From JBFKMV01 sp041629655 (GTDB lineage: Bacteria > Acidobacteriota > Polarisedimenticolia > Polarisedimenticolales > Polarisedimenticolaceae), in contig JBFKMV010000052.1 of assembly GCA_041629655.1 (NCBI GenBank), forward strand, positions 1-26,621: a stretch of 26,621 nucleotides of DNA. The letters run 5' to 3'. Each line of letters begins with the position of its first letter. The stretch's first letter is position 1. Shown piece by piece: positions 16,117 to 26,621 of this stretch. Made by a program: the position numbers and the translations under genes. The notes beneath the pieces are model-generated. The model had not been told where the DNA came from, ran no database searches, and was given only the letters and a program-made list of their open reading frames with translations.

Positions 16117-16629
16117 ATGAGAAAGCTGGCCATTCTGCTCTCTGTATTTGTCTGTATGGGGGTCGTCGCCGTGATCATGCCCACGGAGGTATCGGCCCAG
16201 CTCCGCCCCTGCTGCGAGGGCGGCTTCAAGCCGGACAAGCCGTGCCAGTTCGACGACGACTGCCAGGACATCTGCGAGGGCGGATTCCGTGACGGCAAGC
16301 CCTGCTCCACGTCGCCCTGCCACGACGCCTGCGTCGGCGGTGCCAAGGATGGAGAGAACTGTCTCGACGGCGACGATGCGAAGTGCCCGGACGCGTGTGT
16401 CGGCGGTTCGAAAGACGGCCAGGGGTGTACGAGTGATGCAAACTGCCCGGGCGGCACGTGCAGCAACATCGGGACCTGCGCCAACGAGGGTACGTGCCTG
16501 ATCAGCACCTGCACCGGGCTGTGCGAGAAGAAGCGCCCCAAGCCGACTCCGTCCGAGCCGGTTTCGGTGTGGGATGCCGTTTCTCAGGTTGACAACAACG
16601 ACGGGTCCTCGCCCCGTCCTTGTCCCTGA
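16117..16629 (+). CDS. Secreted Cys-rich repeat protein
   Basis: 170 residues. A signal peptide (MRKLAILLSVFVCMGV...) probably ends at VSA-Q, after residue 27. The mature part has Cys-Gly-Gly units starting at C33, C53, C72 and C94, about 20 residues apart. Each has the form C-x-GG-x3-(D/P)-(G/K)-x2-C followed by an acidic stretch and a further Cys, as in CEGGFRDGKPC and CVGGAKDGENC. A denser Cys cluster follows (C104-C136), then a basic/Pro segment (KKRPKPTPSEP) and a polar tail. Many cysteines in an exported protein imply disulfides. I do not recognise a named family; similar Cys-GG repeats occur in extracellular proteins of myxobacteria, planctomycetes and acidobacteria. It is a single-gene unit with its own leader and a strong terminator. 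Confidence 0.8.
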   Translation: MRKLAILLSVFVCMGVVAVIMPTEVSAQLRPCCEGGFKPDKPCQFDDDCQDICEGGFRDGKPCSTSPCHDACVGGAKDGENCLDGDDAKCPDACVGGSKDGQGCTSDANCPGGTCSNIGTCANEGTCLISTCTGLCEKKRPKPTPSEPVSVWDAVSQVDNNDGSSPRPCP

Positions 16630-16677
16630 GCCCGGCAGTCAGTTCGCTGGTTGAGTCACCGGCAACGACAAGACAGC

Positions 16678-16715
16678 AAGGGACGTTCGATGCTTCCGTC
16701 GAACGTCCCTTTTTT
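16678..16715 (+). terminator. Intrinsic terminator of the Cys-rich gene
   Basis: GGGACGTTCGA (16680-16690) pairs perfectly with TCGAACGTCCC (16699-16709) around the 8-base loop TGCTTCCG. The stem can extend by two A-T pairs and is followed by TTTTTTCTTT. It starts about 50 bases after the Cys-rich stop codon. Confidence 0.93.
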
Positions 16716-16778
16716 CTTTGCCGTAATGTAAATATCCGACCGGGTTCACTGCCGCCCCGTGCCCGAGGTTTTTTGCGC

Positions 16779-16807
16779 TTGCCTCCGGTCCTAACCCACC
16801 GTAAATG
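16779..16807 (+). promoter_or_regulatory. Candidate promoter of the beta-helix/TSP3 gene
   Basis: TTGCCT (16779-16784), a 17-base spacer and TAAATG (16802-16807), located after the terminator and about 45 bases before the start codon. Match to consensus is partial (4/6 and 3/6), but the position is right. Confidence 0.35.
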
Positions 16808-16853
16808 AATGATTTGCTGCTTCTCCGGTCTTCTTAAGCGGGGGGACTCCTTG

Positions 16854-21656
<4,803 letters not shown>

Positions 21657-21676
21657 GCGATTGACCGGTCTCCGAC

Positions 21677-21704
21677 TTGACCCTCGCCCGCCCCGGCCTA
21701 TTCC
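21677..21704 (+). promoter_or_regulatory. Candidate promoter of the diguanylate cyclase gene
   Basis: TTGACC (21677-21682), a 16-base spacer, then TATTCC (21699-21704). A second TTGACC lies at 21661-21666. The same -35 hexamer occurs at the candidate promoter near 15893. The -10 is weak. Confidence 0.3.
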
Positions 21705-21760
21705 TTATCCAGGGTGGGTTTCGAGCCCCGTGGGCGCCCCGAGCGAGGGAGAAGTCCGGC

Positions 21761-22708
21761 ATGGATACCAGGATCCTGGTCGTCGACGACGAGACCACGA
21801 TTCGCACCGTGATCGCCCGCGTCCTGGAGCAGGACGGATACCGCGTCACCGAGGCCGCCAGCGCCGAGGAGGCTCTCGACCGGTTCCGGGAAGAGCCCTT
21901 CCCGATCGTCATGACCGACATCGTGATGGAGGACATGACCGGGCTGGATCTGCTGGAGGAGGTGCGCCTGCTCGACGACGATGCCCTGGTCGTCGTGATG
22001 ACCAGCCAGGCCTCGCTCGATGCTGCGACCTCCGCCCTGCGCGCCGGGGCCTACGATTTTCTGGTCAAGCCGTTCGAGGACCTCGACGTCGTCTCGGCGG
22101 TGGTGCGCCGCGCAACCGACAAGGTGCGCCTGCTGACCCACAACCGCACGTTGATGGAGAGTCTCAAGGAGAGTACCGTCGAGCTCGAGCGCCTGAACCG
22201 GCGTCTCACCGACATGGCCCACCGTGACGGGCTGACCGGCCTGTTCAACCACCGCTACTTCCGCGAGGCGCTCCAGCTCGAGCTGGCCCGCGCAACGCGC
22301 TACGACCGCCGGTTCTCGCTGCTGTTCATGGACGTCGACGACTTCAAGGTCTACAACGACACCCACGGCCACCTGGCCGGCGACGAGGTGTTGCGCAAGC
22401 TGGCCGGGATCCTGCGCGCGGGGGCCAGGAGGTCGACCGTCCTGGCCCGCTACGGAGGCGAGGAGTTCGTGGCCCTGCTTCCCGAGACCGAGCGGGAGGG
22501 TGCGCGGCGCTACGCCGAGGCGATCATCGAGGCGGTCGCGGGGTACAAGTTCGCCGGCGGCGACACGCAGCCGTCCCGCAAGGTCACCCTGAGCATCGGG
22601 GTGGCCGCCTTCCCCGACGACGGGACCGACGGCAAGAGCCTGCTCAAGCACGCCGACGACGCACTCTACCGGGCCAAGCAGCAGGGCAAGAATCGCGTCT
22701 GCGGATGA
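21761..22708 (+). CDS. Response regulator with diguanylate cyclase output (REC-GGDEF)
   Basis: 315 residues; ATG 21761 follows GAGGGAGAAG, and the in-frame extension upstream is not REC-like. The REC domain (4 to about 120) has the acidic pair D9/D10, phosphoacceptor D53 in MTDIVM, T81 and K103 in FLVKPF, so it should be phosphorylated by a sensor kinase that is not in this window. A helical, probably coiled-coil stretch (SLKESTVELERLNRRLTD) leads to the GGDEF domain, opening DGLTGLFNHRYF with FMDVDDFKVYNDTHGH and active-site RYGGEEF (GGEEF 232-236). It should make cyclic di-GMP from two GTP in the cytoplasm, controlling adhesion, pili or secretion. The inhibitory-site position four residues long before VLARY reads RRST instead of RxxD, so product inhibition is probably lost. 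No PDE domain. Confidence 0.95.
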   Translation: MDTRILVVDDETTIRTVIARVLEQDGYRVTEAASAEEALDRFREEPFPIVMTDIVMEDMTGLDLLEEVRLLDDDALVVVMTSQASLDAATSALRAGAYDFLVKPFEDLDVVSAVVRRATDKVRLLTHNRTLMESLKESTVELERLNRRLTDMAHRDGLTGLFNHRYFREALQLELARATRYDRRFSLLFMDVDDFKVYNDTHGHLAGDEVLRKLAGILRAGARRSTVLARYGGEEFVALLPETEREGARRYAEAIIEAVAGYKFAGGDTQPSRKVTLSIGVAAFPDDGTDGKSLLKHADDALYRAKQQGKNRVCG

Positions 22709-22711
22709 AGC

Positions 22712-22737
22712 AAGGGCGACCACCGCGGCCGCCCTTT
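22712..22737. terminator. Possible shared terminator between convergent genes
   Basis: AAGGGCG (22712-22718) pairs with CGCCCTT (22730-22736) around an 11-base loop in the 58-base gap between the cyclase and the leftward post-COAP-like gene. T-runs on either side are short, so termination strength is uncertain. Confidence 0.4.
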
Positions 22738-22766
22738 CCGATCGGTAGCCGTGCGAACGCTGCCGG

Positions 22767-23816
22767 TCAGTCCAGCGACGGGTTCGGCGGGTGGATCTGG
22801 ATGTTGCCGCCCGAGAGCTTGGAGTCGATGTTGATGAACTCCTCACCGTCGCTGATCCGCCAGACCCGGATCGCGTACTGGTCGTTCTTGCCGGGTTCGC
22901 CGCGATCGATCACCTGGGCCTCGAACGCGTAACCGTCCTCGTTGTTCAGCCGGCCCGTGCCCTCGAAGCGGGCCACGTTGACGTCGGCCTTGGGGTTGCC
23001 GGGGCCGCCCTGGCCGTCCTGGAAGCACTCGATGATGTGGGCGTCGTTGCTGTGGAAGTTCAGCCCCGCTCCGTGGTCCTGGTGCTCCCACGCCCCGGAG
23101 GGAGGCGGGCCGACGTTCCCGCCGAACGAGTGCCGGCTCTTCTGCCCCTTGTTGATGTATGCGGTCAGCCAGCCTCCGCTGGTCAGCCAGCAGCCCCCGG
23201 TGGGCGTGAAGGAGAGGCTGTCGATCGCCGAGGACTCACCGGCGATGACGCCGTCGTTCAGCGAGACGAACATGCTGAGGATGTCGAGCCCGGCCGGGGC
23301 CGCGTAGCTGATGTTCTGCTGGCTCCCGCTGGGGCCGGACGGCACCAGCAGGTGCACCACCGCACCGTCCGACAGCGTCACGTCGATGAACGTGTTCCCG
23401 GTGCCGGGTGTTCCCGAGCCCTCCACGTCCATGAAGTCCAGACTGAAGTCGGAGATCGGCGGGGTGAAGGTGAACAGCACGAAGCCGGTGCTGCTGGTGG
23501 TCAGGTCGCCGGGGATGTCGAGCGGCGCCGCGGCGTGCGGGAACGTCGTCGGCACGATGTCGTTGGTCGTGCTGCCGGGCGGGCCCTGGGGCACGGCGAA
23601 CAGCCCGGGCTCGCCGGTGCTGGACACCGCGTTCTCGATCATCACGCCGAGGCTCATGTACTGGTCGGTGATCTCGTCGCCCGCGACGACCGGAATGTCG
23701 TCGCCGGTCCCGAGCTCTCCATCGGGACCGGGGAACACGTCGAAGTCCACGCCGATCGCCAGCGCCGGCGCGGGAATCACCAGCGCGGCTAGCAGGATCA
23801 GGAGAGACTTGCGCAT
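22767..23816 (-). CDS. Secreted protein with a C-terminal post-COAP-1-like domain
   Basis: 349 residues from ATG 23816, behind AAGGGAGGT with 4-base spacing. The signal peptide MRKSLLILLAALVIPAPALA is cleaved before IGVDF. Residues about 21-200 look like a beta-sandwich of the type that opens FDVFPGPDGELG and ITDQYMSLGV, with GFVLFTFTPPISDFSLDF and NTFIDVTLSDGAVV. Residues about 205-349 resemble the post-COAP-1 domain: GGWLTAYI, FHSNDAHIIE, ARFEGTGRLNNEDGY, VIDRGEPGKNDQYAIRVW, and the closing SGGNIQIH. These domains occur at the C-termini of exported bacterial proteins; their role is not established, to my knowledge. No membrane anchor follows, so the product is probably released or surface-bound. 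The upstream 226 bases contain its promoter region. Confidence 0.8.
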   Translation of the reverse strand: MRKSLLILLAALVIPAPALAIGVDFDVFPGPDGELGTGDDIPVVAGDEITDQYMSLGVMIENAVSSTGEPGLFAVPQGPPGSTTNDIVPTTFPHAAAPLDIPGDLTTSSTGFVLFTFTPPISDFSLDFMDVEGSGTPGTGNTFIDVTLSDGAVVHLLVPSGPSGSQQNISYAAPAGLDILSMFVSLNDGVIAGESSAIDSLSFTPTGGCWLTSGGWLTAYINKGQKSRHSFGGNVGPPPSGAWEHQDHGAGLNFHSNDAHIIECFQDGQGGPGNPKADVNVARFEGTGRLNNEDGYAFEAQVIDRGEPGKNDQYAIRVWRISDGEEFINIDSKLSGGNIQIHPPNPSLD

Positions 23817-23820
23817 GGAA

Positions 23821-23829
23821 ACCTCCCTT
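23821..23829 (-). promoter_or_regulatory. Ribosome binding site for the post-COAP-like gene
   Basis: On the minus strand AAGGGAGGT lies 4 bases before ATG 23816. This decides the start against the in-frame extension to 23990, which has no signal peptide or protein-like composition. Confidence 0.75.
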
Positions 23830-24003
23830 CGAGCGTTGCCGGGACTCGCCCTCCGGGAGAACCAGATCTGCCGAGCCTGTCGCGCCCTGGACGGGCTGCC
23901 CCGTGCGGATTCTGCCCAGACTGTACCGCGTTGCGCCGCGGATGGCGATACTGAAAACGCCGTACCCGCGACCGGGGCCCGAACGGGCACACGGACAGGA
24001 CCG

Positions 24004-24035
24004 AAAAAGCCGAGGACCCCGACGGCGATCGGGGT
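24004..24035 (-). terminator. Possible terminator of the pilV-pilX operon
   Basis: On the minus strand ACCCCGA/TCGGGGT (24035-24029 with 24022-24016) form a 7-bp stem 8 bases after the pilX-like stop. CCTCGGC and TTTTT (24008-24004) follow. The T-run is separated from the stem, so this is a weaker case than the terminator at 16678. Confidence 0.45.
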
Positions 24036-24042
24036 TCCGCGC

Positions 24043-25374
24043 TCAGTGCTGGAGGAACTCGACGACCTTGTAGGTCACCGCCGGGTCGGCGTTCGTGATG
24101 TCGTCGCTGCAGTACTGCGTGTCCCCGTTCCCGCCGCCGTTGACGTGATAGTCGGAGCGGTGGAACCCGTCGGACGGTAGCCCGCAGTCGTCGGCGGTGC
24201 CGTACAGGCCGTCCATGCCGGCCACGTCGGCGACGATCACGGAGCCCGAGATGATCCCGTTCCCCGCGCCGGAACGCTCGAGCACGCCCTGGCCGATCGC
24301 CAGCACGATGCCGCGCCACGAGCGGTTGCCCCGCAGCACCTTGCCCGTCACCACCAGCACGCCTTCGCCGTCCGGATCGACGTCGAACACGGTTCCGCCC
24401 GCCCCGCCGTTGTCGATGAACGTGACGTAGCCGGGGCCCGTGCCGCCCGGCGGCATCGTGCAACCGGCGCCGACGCACAGGTGATTCGCCACCGGACGCA
24501 GCGACTCGATCAGGTCGATCAGCGACTGGCAATCGCTCCACGCCGGGTCGGTCGCCGAGCCCACCAGCGGCTCGGCCGGATCGTTGAGATTCGCGATGGT
24601 GTCGAGCGGGTCCGCCAGGGCGGGGTCCGAGACGTAGTCGGGGCCGTTCGGCACGACGCCCGCCTCCGCGAAGCTCTCGGCGTTGTCGAAGAACACGCCC
24701 ACCGTCGGCACGTAGGGATTCGGGATACCCGCTCCGCCGCAGTCGACCCCGCTGTACGCCGAGCTGTTGCTGGTTCCGCCCAAGAACTGGGGTGCAAAGC
24801 CCATCAACGTGATCGCGGCGGGCGGCAGCGCCGGCAGGAGATGCTCCGGCTCCACGATCGCCTCGACGATCTCGACGGCGTTCTGCGGACCGACGCCGAT
24901 CCCGCTCACCATCACGCGGTCGTTGGTATCCACCTGGTTGCCGCGCCCGTCGATCGGGTCGTTGCTCAGGTAGGCGGCGTACACCCCGTCCTCCGAGAGC
25001 GTCAGGCCCCGAAGCGGCACGTCGTCGTCGGCACCCGAGAATCCGGTCACGTTCCCGCCCCCGTCGAACACCGGCCGGAGGTTGCCCGGCACGAGGTCGA
25101 TGACCCCATCGGGGCCGGCGGCGGCCACCAGGTCGTCGTCGAAGCTACCGGAGCCGTTGGTGTCGAACAGGGTCCGCCGGCCGTCCTCGACGCCGCCCTC
25201 GGCGAAGTAGAACGCCTCCTTGATCCCCATGCTGGCCCGGGTCATGTTGAACTCGTTCTGGGTCAGGAACAACAGGGCCAGCCCCATCGCCGTCAGCAGA
25301 ACGATCACGAACATGGCGAACAGCAGCGCGGAGCCGCGCTGCGAAGCTCCGGGAGGAGCCTCCGAGTCCCTCAT
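24043..25374 (-). CDS. PilX-like type IV pilus assembly/minor pilin protein
   Basis: 443 residues from ATG 25374, chosen because AAGGAGGAG sits six bases upstream. The N-terminus has the PilX_N pattern: a short basic leader (GASQRG), then the hydrophobic helix SALLFAMFVIVLLTAMGLAL and FLTQNEFNMTRASMGIKEAFYFAEGG, as in proteins translated next to PilV/PilW. The remaining 370 residues form a large, acidic, Gly/Asp-rich extracytoplasmic domain with about six cysteines (DCGGAG, SDCQSL, CVGAGC, DDCGLP, YCSDD), and a segment VLVVTGKVLRGNRSWRGIVLAIG typical of PilX-like proteins from non-proteobacterial lineages. It follows the PilV-like gene by 35 bases on the same strand. It is probably a minor component initiating or decorating a pilus or type II pseudopilus. 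Confidence 0.82.
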   Translation of the reverse strand: MRDSEAPPGASQRGSALLFAMFVIVLLTAMGLALLFLTQNEFNMTRASMGIKEAFYFAEGGVEDGRRTLFDTNGSGSFDDDLVAAAGPDGVIDLVPGNLRPVFDGGGNVTGFSGADDDVPLRGLTLSEDGVYAAYLSNDPIDGRGNQVDTNDRVMVSGIGVGPQNAVEIVEAIVEPEHLLPALPPAAITLMGFAPQFLGGTSNSSAYSGVDCGGAGIPNPYVPTVGVFFDNAESFAEAGVVPNGPDYVSDPALADPLDTIANLNDPAEPLVGSATDPAWSDCQSLIDLIESLRPVANHLCVGAGCTMPPGGTGPGYVTFIDNGGAGGTVFDVDPDGEGVLVVTGKVLRGNRSWRGIVLAIGQGVLERSGAGNGIISGSVIVADVAGMDGLYGTADDCGLPSDGFHRSDYHVNGGGNGDTQYCSDDITNADPAVTYKVVEFLQH

Positions 25375-25380
25375 GGCCTT

Positions 25381-25389
25381 CTCCTCCTT
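25381..25389 (-). promoter_or_regulatory. Strong ribosome binding site for the pilX-like gene
   Basis: AAGGAGGAG on the minus strand, six bases before ATG 25374. It selects this ATG over an in-frame ATG 13 codons upstream that lacks such a site. Confidence 0.75.
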
Positions 25390-25409
25390 GAGACAGGCCG
25401 GGATCCAGT

Positions 25410-25799
25410 TCACCTTCCACGCACGGTGGAGACGGTGATCTCCCGACGCGGGCCGTCCATGACGCGGGTCGCCATGACGCGGACCGAGACCGTCCTCGTC
25501 TCGGTCGGGGTGGCGTTGTCCTGGATCAGCCAGCGGATCGTGTAGTCCGGGTCGGTATTGTCGAAGTAGTCCTTGACGTCATTGTCCAGGTCGCCGCCGG
25601 CGACGAGGTTGCCGTAGTCTTCGCGACGGAACTGCTCCATCCGCTCCACGGCGACCGCCGCAACCGATCCGAGATCCGCACCGGTGGCGTTGCCGCGGAC
25701 CGCGAACAGGAACATCGGAGCCGCCGCGAGCACGCCCACCAGGATGATGAACAGCGCGATCAGAACCTCGATCAGCGTGAAGCCGCACGTTTCCCGCAT
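25410..25799 (-). CDS. PilV-like type IV prepilin (minor pilin)
   Basis: 129 residues from ATG 25799. The short leader MRETCG is followed by FTLIEVLIALFIILVGVLAA, the classic prepilin peptidase site (cleavage after G6, methylated Phe, Glu at +5) and hydrophobic helix; FxxxE with the ILVGVL phrase is PilV-type. After the helix comes a small domain (VERMEQFRREDYGNLVAGGD, YTIRWLIQDNATPTETRTVSVRV) ending in a strand, like minor pilins and pseudopilins. An in-frame ATG 18 codons upstream would give an over-long leader, so I reject it. It is the first gene of the operon with the PilX-like gene. The matching ATPase, PilC and prepilin peptidase must be elsewhere. Confidence 0.9.
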   Translation of the reverse strand: MRETCGFTLIEVLIALFIILVGVLAAAPMFLFAVRGNATGADLGSVAAVAVERMEQFRREDYGNLVAGGDLDNDVKDYFDNTDPDYTIRWLIQDNATPTETRTVSVRVMATRVMDGPRREITVSTVRGR

Positions 25800-25880
25800 G
25801 GCCGTGGTCACTCCCGTCTGGCGGACCCTGGTCGGGTCGACGTCATGGCACATTCCACTATTGGTTCTTGAGCGAATCTA

Positions 25881-25909
25881 TTGTCACTTATCTCATGATT
25901 CAATATGAA
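25881..25909 (+). promoter_or_regulatory. Candidate sigma70-like promoter of the protease-like gene
   Basis: TTGTCA (25881-25886), a 17-base spacer and TATGAA (25904-25909). It matches 5/6 and 4/6 of consensus with ideal spacing in the most AT-rich part of the spacer. This is the best promoter candidate in the window. Confidence 0.5.
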
Positions 25910-25949
25910 ATTCGTAATAAGAGACTTTTCGTTCTGGCAGTTTCCGCAA

Positions 25950-25970
25950 ATCTCCAGAGATCCTGCAGGA
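25950..25970. promoter_or_regulatory. Adjacent palindromes, possible operator
   Basis: ATCTCCAGAGAT (25950-25961) and TCCTGCAGGA (25961-25970) abut, about 35 bases downstream of the predicted transcription start. Operator-like spacing, but no known regulator consensus is recognised. Confidence 0.3.
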
Positions 25971-26000
25971 CCGGTTGCGCCTCTCGGGGCGCAGAACCGG
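25971..26000. other. Strong stem-loop in the divergent spacer
   Basis: CCGGTT and GCGCC (25971-25981) pair with GGCGC (25988-25992) and AACCGG (25995-26000), with a two-base bulge and a six-base loop. There is no T-run, so it is not a terminator; it may be a leader RNA structure. Confidence 0.5.
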
Positions 26001-26261
26001 AGGGGCACGGCGGTCCGAAAAGTCTGTGTCGATAGTTTGAATCTCTTTACCTGATTCCTTCGCAATCGATGCCGGCGGGGTTCCGATCCTGCCAGCCGGC
26101 TCGCGGAATCCTCGGGTTGCCGCTCGCCGGGGATCGACGTAACCTCTTCAGGCGCTTTGCGAACGTGCCATGGGGGGCGGCCACGCCACGCGTCCCGAGG
26201 GGGCCCGGGCCCGCGACTCCATGGGGGGAATCCCAATCCGAAGCCAGGAGGATGTGAGCGG

Positions 26262-26621
26262 ATGAATCTGACGAGATCTCTGAGATTTGCGCCGGTTCTG
26301 CTACTGGTGCTGGCCGTGGCCATCCCGGCCGCCGCCCAGGGCCCGTCGAAGATCGGCGAGCTCGAGTTGATCGACATCGGCACGGCCGATCCCTACCCGA
26401 TCGGGTTCGGCGACAACGCCCGGACGTGGGAAGTCGCCTTCCCGGGCGCCAGCTACATCCGCGTCCACTTCAGCAAGTTCGACCTGGCCCCGGGGGACTT
26501 CGTCGAGATCATGAACCCCGCCGGTACCGAGCACTATCGGTTCACGGGCAAGGGTCCCCATGACAACGGGCACTTCTGGGCCTCGACCATCATCGGCGAC
26601 ACCGCGGTGATCCGCCTGCAG
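26262..26621 (+). CDS. Secreted protease-like protein, N-terminal part (3' truncated)
   Basis: 120 codons are visible from ATG 26262; AGGAGG ends 10 bases upstream. The signal peptide MNLTRSLRFAPVLLLVLAVA ends near PAAA-Q (about residue 25). The mature N-terminus (GELELIDIGTADPYPIGF, TWEVAFPGASYIRVHFSKFD, PGDFVEIMNPAG, FWASTIIGDTAVIRLQ) resembles the CUB-like beta-sandwich that precedes the trypsin-like or Lys-C-like domain in secreted serine proteases of Acidobacteriota and related groups. The catalytic domain, if present, lies beyond the window, so the protease call is inference from this N-terminal domain only. It has a long, structured leader and is divergent from the pilus genes. Confidence 0.7.
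   Translation, partial: MNLTRSLRFAPVLLLVLAVAIPAAAQGPSKIGELELIDIGTADPYPIGFGDNARTWEVAFPGASYIRVHFSKFDLAPGDFVEIMNPAGTEHYRFTGKGPHDNGHFWASTIIGDTAVIRLQ

Larger units (their letters stand above)
25800..26261. promoter_or_regulatory. 462-base divergent intergenic region, locally AT-rich
   Basis: No gene. The stretch 25850-25950 is much more AT-rich than the rest of the window and should hold promoters for pilV (left) and the protease-like gene (right). It contains the candidate promoter 25881-25909, the palindromes 25950-25970, the hairpin 25971-26000, a dyad at 26071-26100 (GCCGGC arms), a GGGCCCGGGCCC palindrome near 26200 and a direct repeat CCATGGGGGG at 26168-26177 and 26219-26228. A rightward transcript from the candidate promoter would have a leader of about 345 bases. 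Confidence 0.6.

Noticed and set aside
15963..16292. A 109-codon frame starting at ATG 15963 behind GGGGGG
   Set aside because: The translation is Arg/Gly-rich with no domain and overlaps the signal-peptide gene in another frame. At most a leader peptide, with no supporting evidence.
22791..23792. 333-codon plus-strand frame opposite the post-COAP-like gene
   Set aside because: It is a shadow frame: the minus strand has a signal peptide, ribosome site and domain landmarks, and this one has none.
25931..25948. Possible sigma54 promoter (GGCAGTTTCCGC)
   Set aside because: The GG to GC spacing is 8 bases instead of 10, so it does not fit the -24/-12 pattern.

Overview
This is a GC-rich bacterial window with 16 supportable protein-coding genes and no RNA genes, insertion sequences or CRISPR arrays that I can recognise. 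The mix suggests a Gram-negative soil or sediment lineage such as Acidobacteriota (Thermoanaerobaculia-like) or a myxobacteria-like group. It includes paired HAE1-type RND permeases, Ddl, type IV pilus minor components, and large secreted proteins with thrombospondin-3 or post-COAP-like domains. That placement is inference; no marker gene fixes it.

Bases 1-8372 (+) form a translationally coupled exporter cassette with ATGA stop/start overlaps at both internal junctions. It holds an RND permease cut at its 5' end, a second RND permease fused in frame through six extra membrane segments to a complete ABC ATPase (1592 aa), and an ABC-2 type permease. The RND-ABC chimera is the most unusual item in the window. 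A D-Ala-D-Ala ligase follows at 8406-9572.

Bases 9545-15750 are a glycan or glycosylation island of two divergent operons around a hairpin-rich spacer (13447-13636). The leftward operon encodes a GT-B glycosyltransferase, a TPR protein containing what looks like a catalytically dead GT2 domain, and a methyltransferase-like protein. The rightward operon encodes an apparently active GT2-TPR protein and a second GT-A-like glycosyltransferase. The dead GT2 domain aligns by eye with the active one across the spacer, which suggests an enzyme/pseudoenzyme pair.

Bases 15751-21656 carry two secreted proteins. One is a small Cys-rich repeat protein ending at a clear intrinsic terminator. The other is a 1600-aa beta-helix protein with 20 thrombospondin-3 motifs and a duplicated 120-aa module. 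A REC-GGDEF diguanylate cyclase follows (21761-22708), with an active-site GGEEF and a degenerate inhibitory site.

Bases 22767-25799 run leftward: a PilV-like prepilin and a PilX-like protein in one operon, then a secreted protein with a post-COAP-like C-terminal domain. A 462-base, locally AT-rich divergent spacer separates pilV from a rightward gene cut by the window end, which looks like the start of a secreted protease of a CUB-like/trypsin-like type.
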